A stretch of DNA of 16,591 bases from Haloferacaceae archaeon (GTDB taxonomy: Archaea > Halobacteriota > Halobacteria > Halobacteriales > Haloferacaceae), in contig JAQCMZ010000298.1 of NCBI GenBank assembly GCA_028274825.1, positions 1 to 16,591 of the forward strand, in the 5' to 3' direction. The notes beneath the pieces were generated by a model. It searched no databases, was not told the origin of the DNA, and saw only the letters and a list, made by a program, of their open reading frames with translations. Each line of letters starts with the position of its first letter. The stretch's first letter is position 1. Of this stretch, positions 1-6,154 are shown one piece after another. A program made the translations under genes and the position numbers.

Positions 1-132
1 GGTGACTACCTCGGCTACTCACCGCCGCCACTTCTCGACCGGCTAATCGAAGACGCTCAGAAGATCCACAGGCACCGGCCGATCTTACAAGAGACACTCG
101 CTACCGCTACGCAACCGAGGTGTGAGTCTTAA
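1..132 (+). CDS. C-terminal end of an unrecognised protein (partial)
   Basis: Frame 1 is open from the window edge to a TAA at 130-132, giving 43 residues that end in ...TQPRCES. The stretch contains a plausible helix (LLDRLIEDAQKIHRHRP) and has the base composition of its neighbours. It ends about 75 bp upstream of the dnaG TATA box, so it would be a separate transcript in the same direction. I do not recognise the family, and 43 residues are too few to assign one. The call rests only on an open frame at the edge with protein-like composition. Confidence 0.4.
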   Translation, partial: GDYLGYSPPPLLDRLIEDAQKIHRHRPILQETLATATQPRCES

Positions 133-161
133 CTGATGACGAATGGCGGCGCGGCTTTGCC

Positions 162-180
162 AGTATCTCGGTACGATACT
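162..180. repeat. Short inverted repeat between the partial gene and dnaG
   Basis: AGTATC (162-167) and GATACT (175-180) are perfect reverse complements separated by 7 nt. The repeat lies about 30 bp upstream of the dnaG TATA box. It could be a regulator site or a hairpin at the end of the upstream transcript, but six-base arms can also occur by chance. Confidence 0.3.
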
Positions 181-208
181 CATCTGGGCGACAAGTATTT
201 CACCGTGA

Positions 209-224
209 TTATATAATATATAAA
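209..224 (+). promoter_or_regulatory. TATA box of dnaG
   Basis: An uninterrupted 16-base A/T run (TTATATAATATATAAA) sits in otherwise GC-rich DNA. A start site about 25 bp downstream of its centre would fall near 241-246. That is after the in-frame TTG at 228 and before GTG 264, so the promoter helps decide the dnaG start. Confidence 0.7.
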
Positions 225-248
225 CGATTGAACGCTACCCGGATTTCC

Positions 249-256
249 GGGAGGGG
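249..256 (+). promoter_or_regulatory. Shine-Dalgarno-like site that sets the dnaG start
   Basis: GGGAGGGG is followed by a 7-nt spacer and then GTG at 264. The purine-rich match and spacing suit the anti-SD end of archaeal 16S rRNA and support GTG 264 over the upstream in-frame TTG 228. Confidence 0.55.
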
Positions 257-263
257 ATTTCAC

Positions 264-1889
264 GTGGACGAGTCAGCTAAATATATCATACACGCGACAA
301 TCGCAGCAAACGGCGTCGTCGAGCGCAGTGACGTAGTTGGGGCAATCTTCGGCCAGACTGAGGGTCTCCTCGGCAACGAACTCGACTTGCGAGACCTCCA
401 GGACGCTTCGAAAGTCGGACGTATCGATGTCGAAATCGAATCTGAGAACGGCCAGTCATTCGGTGACGTACTCGTGGCCTCGAGTCTCGATCGAGTCGAA
501 ACGGCCATCCTCGGAGCGTCGCTGGAGACGATTTCTCGGGTTGGACCGTGTCGGGCGACAATCGAAATCGACCGAATCGAGGATATCCGCGCCGCGAAAC
601 GCCGCCAAATCGTCAACCGAGCCCGCGAGCTGCTGGCAGACTCATTCGAAGAGTCTGTCCTCTCGAGTGACGAAATCCGTCAGGCGGTCGCGGAGTCGAA
701 TGCGGCTGACGTGACAAATTACAGTGACCTCCCAGCCGGTTCGCGTGTCAAAGACTCTGATGCGGTGATCGTGGTTGAGGGTCGTGCTGATGTCGCACAA
801 CTACTCCAACACGGTATCAAGAATGCGATTGCTGTCGAAGGGACAGATGTTCCAGACGCGGTCGTGAAACTCACTCGAGAACGCACGGTGACGGCCTTTC
901 TCGATGGGGACCGCGGTGGGGAACTCATCCTACAGGAACTCTCCCAGGTTGGCGATATCGATTATGTCGCGTTCGCGCCCACCGGCGAGTCCGTCGAGAA
1001 TCTCGACCGGGATTCGCTTCTCGATGCACTCAGGGCGAAAATCTCGATCGGGTCAATCCCCGACGTAACAGACGCCCGTAATGTGGTTGCGGATGAACGC
1101 AGAAAGATAGCGGCCACAACTGAGGGTCAGAAGAATGCCTCCACGTCTCAATCTCCCCCCGACTCGGACACGTTTGACCGCGCAGTCGGCCAGACCGTCG
1201 ACGAACCCGCCACTGAACCCGCGACGAACGGGTCTCCAGATACCCCGACGAACACTGAAACGACGACTGAGACTGATTCATCCGAGGAGGCCTCCAGTCA
1301 CTCTGATACGAATCAGGATGGTGAGGATACCGTGGCATCTCACTCGACAGACGCTAGTGTCCCCGAGCCGTCAACGCCCGACTCAGAACATCCCGACGCG
1401 GACGCTGAAGACGGCCGCGACCCGGAGCCACCAGACCACACTGGAACCGACACGAATGCACACACTGCGACCGACAAAGTAGACGACCCCGACGAAGACA
1501 CGAACACACATCACGACTCTACAGAGAACGCAGGTAGCTCTAATGACTCTCGCGACTCGGATTCTAGAGAGGTATCCAAATCTCGAAGCCTCATGAGTCA
1601 TGTTGAAAAGGTAATGGACGACGAAGAGGAACCGAACTGTGCACGTCTGCTAGATGACAGCGGAATGCTCGTCTCTGAGATTGAGGCAGATGACGTGTTC
1701 GAGGCTATTCGGAACGGTGACACCGTCCCCTCCATTGTTATTATGGATGGCGTCGTAGAGCAGCGTCTCCTCGATGTCGCCGCTCAGCGAGGTGTCAGCG
1801 AACTTATTGGCCAGAGTAAAAGTGATTTCGTCAAACGGCCCACTGGAACTCGGGTCAGAACTGCAGAAGACCTGCGTGCAGAGGCGTGA
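264..1889 (+). CDS. dnaG: Archaeal DnaG (TOPRIM-domain primase / exosome-associated protein)
   Basis: A 541-residue archaeal DnaG-like protein. The N-terminal block, with VVERSDVVGAIFGQTEGLLG, is diagnostic of the family. A TOPRIM domain follows, with the catalytic Glu in VVEGRAD (E172) and the acidic pair in LDGDRGG (D214 and D216). Residues of about 270-440 form a long Ser/Thr/Asp/Glu-rich low-complexity linker. The conserved C-terminal block resumes near M444 and includes QRLLDVAAQRGVS and VKRPTGTRVRT. Family knowledge: archaeal DnaG synthesises short RNAs in vitro and is a subunit of the archaeal RNA exosome, where it favours adenine-rich substrates. The alternative TTG start at 228 would add 12 residues unlike the family and would precede the expected transcription start. 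The gene stands alone behind its own TATA box. Confidence 0.93.
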   Translation: MDESAKYIIHATIAANGVVERSDVVGAIFGQTEGLLGNELDLRDLQDASKVGRIDVEIESENGQSFGDVLVASSLDRVETAILGASLETISRVGPCRATIEIDRIEDIRAAKRRQIVNRARELLADSFEESVLSSDEIRQAVAESNAADVTNYSDLPAGSRVKDSDAVIVVEGRADVAQLLQHGIKNAIAVEGTDVPDAVVKLTRERTVTAFLDGDRGGELILQELSQVGDIDYVAFAPTGESVENLDRDSLLDALRAKISIGSIPDVTDARNVVADERRKIAATTEGQKNASTSQSPPDSDTFDRAVGQTVDEPATEPATNGSPDTPTNTETTTETDSSEEASSHSDTNQDGEDTVASHSTDASVPEPSTPDSEHPDADAEDGRDPEPPDHTGTDTNAHTATDKVDDPDEDTNTHHDSTENAGSSNDSRDSDSREVSKSRSLMSHVEKVMDDEEEPNCARLLDDSGMLVSEIEADDVFEAIRNGDTVPSIVIMDGVVEQRLLDVAAQRGVSELIGQSKSDFVKRPTGTRVRTAEDLRAEA

Positions 1890-2195
1890 ACTACTCTGTC
1901 CTACTCGCACACCGCTCTCGAAGTCCGTTCCAAGAAAAAGGAGGGAGGTGAACGTCTTCAACACCACTACTAGATCAAGACCTGTCACCAGGCCATTATA
2001 TTCAGACCTGAAAGCTCCGAGTTGACGCGCGAGCTGTCTGACAATTGTTTGTGATACAGTCTCGTCGCCGAACATGGACCCGCCACGGGCCCGTTCTAAG
2101 TGTAATCAGAAGCCTTGAACCAGTGCACACCAGTGATTAGCTCCGACACAATTCAACTGCAACACAGCACGCTCGTGTATGGCAAAATTGAGAAG
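1890..2195. other. Non-coding gap between dnaG and tRNA-Asp
   Basis: About 306 bp with no convincing gene on either strand. A minus-strand open frame across 1650-2075 mostly shadows dnaG and resembles no family. A direct repeat, CAGTG, occurs at 2121-2125 and 2131-2135. It lies inside a loose inverted repeat, TAATCA (2103-2108) with TGATTA (2134-2139). I see no clear T-tract terminator for dnaG. Confidence 0.5.
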
Positions 2196-2268
2196 CGCCC
2201 GAGGCGGGATTTGAACCCGCGTCACGACCGTGACAGGGTCATATGATAGGCCACTACACCACCCGGGC
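2196..2268 (-). tRNA. tRNA-Asp (anticodon GTC)
   Basis: Read on the minus strand, the 73-nt sequence folds as a full cloverleaf. The acceptor stem is GCCCGGG with CTCGGGC, including one G-U pair, and the discriminator is G73. A short D-stem (G-U, U-A, G-C) follows. The anticodon loop is CTGTCAC, giving anticodon GTC. The T-stem is GCGGG/CCCGC with loop TTCAAAT. The first pair of the anticodon stem (27-43) is a U-G wobble. No intron is visible and CCA is not encoded: the bases after G73 are CTT. The gene diverges from the RNA polymerase operon. A short run of T (complement of 2184-2187) follows its 3' end. Confidence 0.96.
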
Positions 2269-2297
2269 TCTCTGCAAACTCAAATATTCTAGTTTAG

Positions 2298-2305
2298 CAA
2301 ATAAG
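2298..2305 (-). promoter_or_regulatory. Probable TATA box of tRNA-Asp
   Basis: On the minus strand this reads CTTATTTG, about 30-37 bp upstream of the mature tRNA 5' end. It predicts a start about 8 nt upstream of G1, which suits a short leader removed by RNase P. A second A/T-rich element (2282-2288) looks too close. Confidence 0.45.
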
Positions 2306-2415
2306 ACTTACCATCTCTCGGCGACAGCGGTGGTCTTCTGATCGAAACTGCCGAAACGTACTTTACAACGGGTCTGTAATGAACGAGTATCGGAACTGCG
2401 GTCGGATAGCCTTGG

Positions 2416-2428
2416 CCGGCCCCGCCGG
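2416..2428. repeat. GC-rich inverted repeat upstream of the rpoH promoter
   Basis: CCGGC (2416-2420) and GCCGG (2424-2428) are reverse complements around CCC. The repeat ends 8 bp before the rpoH TATA box and overlaps the 8-bp palindrome GGCCGGCC (2414-2421). The position would suit an operator or activator site, but no protein can be named. Confidence 0.35.
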
Positions 2429-2436
2429 TAGGAAAG

Positions 2437-2444
2437 TTTTAAAT
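2437..2444 (+). promoter_or_regulatory. TATA box of the rpoH-rpo-nusA operon
   Basis: TTTTAAAT is preceded by the purine-rich GGAAAG, a plausible BRE. The predicted transcription start is near 2466, giving a leader of about 35 nt before the rpoH ATG at 2502. It lies inside the upstream in-frame extension of rpoH (from 2379), which argues against that longer start. Confidence 0.65.
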
Positions 2445-2501
2445 CAGACGAGCGGATACAAAACTGTAGTATCCTGTGATAACTTCTCCTCACCCACATT
2501 C

Positions 2502-2732
2502 ATGGTCGACGTAAGTAACCACGAACTTGTCCCAGACCACACGCTCCTCGACGACTCGTCAGAAGTAGAGGAGGTACTTGCCGAGTACAACGTGCGGAAA
2601 ACGAATTTGCCGAAAATCACGACAGGCGATGCGGCCCTGCCCGACAAGGCAGAACCAGGTGACGTAATTCGAATCGAACGCGACTCCCGAACGACCGACA
2701 GGGCGGTCGTATACCGACTGGTGGTAGAATGA
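2502..2732 (+). CDS. rpoH: RNA polymerase subunit H (Rpo5)
   Basis: A 76-residue protein, the usual size of haloarchaeal RpoH, which corresponds to the C-terminal assembly domain of eukaryotic Rpb5. It shows the family order: HELVPDH near the N-terminus, then VRKTNLPKI, then DAALPDKAEPGDVIRI, with a final VYRLV strand. In the RNAP complex this subunit sits at the jaw and contacts A'/A''. It opens the conserved operon. Its stop overlaps the start of rpoB2 in the arrangement ATGA (2729-2732), suggesting translational coupling. The open frame extends upstream to ATG 2379, but the TATA box lies inside that extension and the extra 41 residues look non-coding, so ATG 2502 is preferred. Confidence 0.95.
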   Translation: MVDVSNHELVPDHTLLDDSSEVEEVLAEYNVRKTNLPKITTGDAALPDKAEPGDVIRIERDSRTTDRAVVYRLVVE

Positions 2733-4294
2733 ATCGAGAAGACAGACGATCTGTCTCTCGAGAGTACTTCTCGGAGAACCGACTGGCAGAACACCACTTC
2801 CGGTCGTTCAACGATTTCCTCGGACGAGGAATGCAGGAAGTCGTCGACGAGAAGGAAACTATCGAGACAGATATCGGCGATAAAGAAGGACAGGAACCGG
2901 TGCATGTCGAATTAGGTGATGTCCGAGTAGTCACCCCCCGTGTCCGGGAAGCTGACGGGTCCGAAGAGCTGTTGTACCCGCAGGAGGCGCGTCTCCGGAA
3001 TATCACCTACTCTGCGCCGGTGTTCATGGAGATGTCGATTGTCCGTGGCGGCGAAGACGAGCCAGAAGCTGTTGTCGACACCACGGAGACAAAAGTCGGC
3101 CGGATGCCGATTATGATTGGCTCTCAGAAGTGTAACATCGACGGGTTCAACGACGACGAACTAATCGAGATTGGCGAAGACCCTGTCGATCCGGGCGGAT
3201 ACTTCGTGGTCAACGGCTCCGAACGGGTGCTGATGACCAGCGAGGATCTCGCGCCGAACAAGATCCTCGCGGAACACGACGAACAGTACGGCGACGATAT
3301 CCAAGTCGCGAAGACGTTCTCTCAGCGCCGCGGATATCGAGCGCTCGTGTTGTGTGAGCGAAACCGTGAGGGCCTGCTGGAAGTGTCATTCCCCAGCGTC
3401 TCCGGTTCGATCGACTTCGTGACGCTGGTTCGGGCGCTCGGGCTGGAATCCGACGAAGAGATTGTCCACCGCGTGTCGGACGACCCCGAGATTGTGAAGT
3501 TCATGCTGGAGAATCTCGAAGAAGCCGAGGTTCAAAGCGAAGAGGGGGCTGTCGAGGAACTCGGGAAACGAGTCGCCTCGGGACAGGGGAAAAACTATCA
3601 GCTCAAACGAGCAAACTACGTAATCGACCGATATCTCCTGCCACACCTCCACGAAGACGGTGTCGAAGAAGAAGACGTCCGGATCAACAAAGCCTATTAT
3701 CTGTGCCGGATGGCTGAGGCGTGTTTCGAACTTGCGTTAGACCGGCGAGAAGCCGATGATAAGGATCATTACGCCAATAAACGACTGAAGGTCAGTGGCG
3801 ATCTGATGCGGGATCTGTTCCGAACGGCGCTCAACAAACTCGCCCGAGACGTGAAATACCAGCTCGAACGGGCGAACATGCGGAACCGACAATTGACGGT
3901 GACGACGGTAGTCCGGTCAGACGTGTTGACAGAGCGACTCGAACACCCGATCGCGACCGGAAACTGGGTTGGCGGTCGGTCCGGTGTCTCTCAGTTGGTC
4001 GACCGGACGGATTACATGGGCGTTCTCTCGCATCTCCGTCGACTGCGCTCACCGCTGTCGCGGTCGCAGCCGCACTTTGAGGCGCGAGACCTTCACGCCA
4101 CTCAGTGGGGCCGAATCTGTCCCTCTGAGACGCCTGAGGGCCCCAACTGTGGGCTAGTGAAAAACTTCGCTCAGGCGATGGAACTGTCACAGAATATCGA
4201 GGACGACCGAGAACTGAAGCGGGAACTGGCGTCGATGGGTGTCGAGGGAATTCCTGGCATCGAAGGCGTCGACAGAACGACGGCAGACGACTAA
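2729..4294 (+). CDS. rpoB2: RNA polymerase subunit B'' (N-terminal half of the B subunit)
   Basis: A 521-residue N-terminal half of the second-largest RNAP subunit, which is split into B'' and B' in haloarchaea and many methanogens. Visible family blocks are SENRLAEHHFRSFNDFL near the N-terminus, then GGYFVVNGSERVLM, then the region WVGGRSGVSQLVDRTDYMG. The fork-loop block with SETPEGPNCGLV (about 466-477) is close to the end. The split falls after GVEGIPGI, the usual boundary. The start overlaps the rpoH stop, and a GGTGGT motif at 2720-2725 may serve as ribosome-binding site. ATG of rpoB1 follows the stop after one base. With B', it forms the lobe, protrusion and fork of the catalytic cleft. 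Confidence 0.96.
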   Translation: MNREDRRSVSREYFSENRLAEHHFRSFNDFLGRGMQEVVDEKETIETDIGDKEGQEPVHVELGDVRVVTPRVREADGSEELLYPQEARLRNITYSAPVFMEMSIVRGGEDEPEAVVDTTETKVGRMPIMIGSQKCNIDGFNDDELIEIGEDPVDPGGYFVVNGSERVLMTSEDLAPNKILAEHDEQYGDDIQVAKTFSQRRGYRALVLCERNREGLLEVSFPSVSGSIDFVTLVRALGLESDEEIVHRVSDDPEIVKFMLENLEEAEVQSEEGAVEELGKRVASGQGKNYQLKRANYVIDRYLLPHLHEDGVEEEDVRINKAYYLCRMAEACFELALDRREADDKDHYANKRLKVSGDLMRDLFRTALNKLARDVKYQLERANMRNRQLTVTTVVRSDVLTERLEHPIATGNWVGGRSGVSQLVDRTDYMGVLSHLRRLRSPLSRSQPHFEARDLHATQWGRICPSETPEGPNCGLVKNFAQAMELSQNIEDDRELKRELASMGVEGIPGIEGVDRTTADD

Positions 4295-4295
4295 T

Positions 4296-6125
4296 ATGGC
4301 TCAGACACAACGAGAAACGAAAGTCTACGTAAACGGCAGTCTGGTCGGAACCCACCCCGACCCCGAACAGCTCGCTGACCAGATTCGAGAGGCTCGCCGT
4401 CGTGGCGATGTCTCGGACATGGTCAACGTGTCTGTGAAGCCCCGGACTCGAGAAGTCATCATCAACGCGGACTCAGGCCGGGCTCGTCGCCCGCTGATCG
4501 TCGTCGAGAACGGTGAACCAGTGCTGGACGACGACCACGTCGAGGCCGTCACAGAAGGCGATCTGGAGTTTGAGGATCTCGTCGATCGCGGATTTGTCGA
4601 GTTTATCGATGCCGAAGAGGAAGAAGACATCCTCGTGGCTGTCGACGAAGACGATATCACGAACAAGACGACCCACCTCGAGGTGGACCCACAGTTGATC
4701 TTCGGGATTGGCGCGGGTATGATCCCGTATCCGGAACACAATGCCTCACCGCGGATCACGATGGGCGCGGGAATGATGAAACAATCACTGGGCATGCCGG
4801 CGGCCAACTACCGAATCCGACCGGACACCCGTCAACACCTGTTACACTACCCCCAGTTGTCGATGGTGAAAACCCAGACCACCGAACAGATCGGCTACGA
4901 CAAACGGCCAGCCGCACAGAACTTCGTCGTCGCCGTGATGTCTTACGAGGGCTTCAACATCGAGGACGCGCTCGTGATGAACGGCGGGTCAGTCAACCGT
5001 GGATTGGCGCGGTCTCACTTCTTCCGGACCTACGAGGGTGAAGAACGGCGCTACCCCGGCGGGCAAGAAGACCGCTTCGAGATCCCGTCTCAAGACGTGC
5101 GAGGGGCTCGCGGTGAGGATGCGTACACTCACCTCGACGAGGACGGCCTCGTCAACCCCGAGACGAAAGTCGACGAGAATTCGGTTCTCCTCGGCAAAAC
5201 CTCACCCCCGCGGTTCCTGGAAGAACCCGACGATATGGGCGGACTCTCGCCGCAGAAGCGCCGAGAGACGAGCGTCACGATGCGGTCAGGCGAAAGTGGG
5301 ATTGTCGACACCGTCACTCTCATGGAGGGAGAAGACGGGTCGAAACTCTCGAAAGTGAAAGTTCGCGACCAGCGAGTGCCGGAGATGGGCGACAAATTCG
5401 CGTCTCGACACGGTCAGAAGGGAGTTGTCGGCCATATCGCCCCACAAGAGGACATGCCGTTCACGCAAGAGGGTGTAGTCCCCGATTTGATTCTCAACCC
5501 TCACGCACTGCCCTCGCGAATGACTGTCGGACACATTCTTGAGATGATCGGCGGCAAAGTCGGCTCGCTTGAAGGCCGCCGCGTCGATGGAACCGCCTTC
5601 CAAGGCGAAGACGAAGACGATCTGCGAGGTTCCCTCCCCGAGCACGGATTCAAATCTTCCGGCAAAGAGATCATGTACTCTGGGATCACCGGCGAGAAAA
5701 TCGAAGCGGAGATCTTCGTCGGGACGATCCTGTATCACAAGCTCTACCACATGGTGTCGAACAAACTGCACGCCCGTTCGCGCGGGCCAGTGCAGGTGCT
5801 GACCCGCCAGCCCACCGAGGGGCGTGCCCGAGAGGGTGGTCTCCGAGTGGGCGAAATGGAGCGGGAGGTTCTCATCGGCCACGGGGCCGCAATGGCGCTG
5901 AAAGAACGGCTTCTCGACTCCTCGGACGCTGAAAAGGTGTATATCTCTGAAGACACTGGGCTGGTGGCTGTCGAGGATGTCGAACAACGCCGCGTGTACG
6001 ACCCTGTCACCGGCGACGAAGACAATATCCACGAACTCGAGGTTAGTTACGCGTTCAAACTCCTCCTCGATGAGATGATCGCGCTGGGTATCCGCCCACG
6101 ACTCGATCTGGAGGACGCAGTCTAG
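4296..6125 (+). CDS. rpoB1: RNA polymerase subunit B' (C-terminal half of the B subunit)
   Basis: A 609-residue C-terminal half of the B subunit. Family landmarks are IFGIGAGMIPYPEHNASPR, YEGFNIEDALVMN, and GDKFASRHGQKG (365-376), the region that packs against the active site of A'. The anchor block GRAREGGLRVGEMERE follows, and the end is SYAFKLLLDEM...LDLEDAV. The C-terminal zinc-ribbon position, normally CxxC...CxxC, reads SxxT (S551, T554) and DxxT (D569, T572). All four ligand cysteines are absent although spacing and surrounding sequence are kept. The frame can be extended to ATG 4239, but that would overlap rpoB2 with non-family residues. ATG 4296 begins MAQTQRETKVYVNG as expected. It is separated from rpoA1 by 29 bp. 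Confidence 0.95.
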   Translation: MAQTQRETKVYVNGSLVGTHPDPEQLADQIREARRRGDVSDMVNVSVKPRTREVIINADSGRARRPLIVVENGEPVLDDDHVEAVTEGDLEFEDLVDRGFVEFIDAEEEEDILVAVDEDDITNKTTHLEVDPQLIFGIGAGMIPYPEHNASPRITMGAGMMKQSLGMPAANYRIRPDTRQHLLHYPQLSMVKTQTTEQIGYDKRPAAQNFVVAVMSYEGFNIEDALVMNGGSVNRGLARSHFFRTYEGEERRYPGGQEDRFEIPSQDVRGARGEDAYTHLDEDGLVNPETKVDENSVLLGKTSPPRFLEEPDDMGGLSPQKRRETSVTMRSGESGIVDTVTLMEGEDGSKLSKVKVRDQRVPEMGDKFASRHGQKGVVGHIAPQEDMPFTQEGVVPDLILNPHALPSRMTVGHILEMIGGKVGSLEGRRVDGTAFQGEDEDDLRGSLPEHGFKSSGKEIMYSGITGEKIEAEIFVGTILYHKLYHMVSNKLHARSRGPVQVLTRQPTEGRAREGGLRVGEMEREVLIGHGAAMALKERLLDSSDAEKVYISEDTGLVAVEDVEQRRVYDPVTGDEDNIHELEVSYAFKLLLDEMIALGIRPRLDLEDAV

Positions 6126-6154
6126 GCTGTACACCCGGTTTTCCTACACACATT

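Noticed and set aside
1650..2075. Minus-strand 141-codon open frame across the end of dnaG
   Set aside because: Half of it is antisense to dnaG, it has no promoter or family resemblance, and it is not acidic as halophile proteins are.
2379..2501. Upstream extension of rpoH from ATG 2379
   Set aside because: The operon TATA box (2437-2444) lies inside it and the added residues do not match RpoH.
4239..4295. Upstream extension of rpoB1
   Set aside because: It overlaps the 3' end of rpoB2 and adds residues foreign to the family; ATG 4296 fits.
5286..6134. Minus-strand 282-codon open frame opposite rpoB1
   Set aside because: A shadow frame caused by the codon bias of rpoB1; rich in His/Phe/Arg and unlike a halophile protein.
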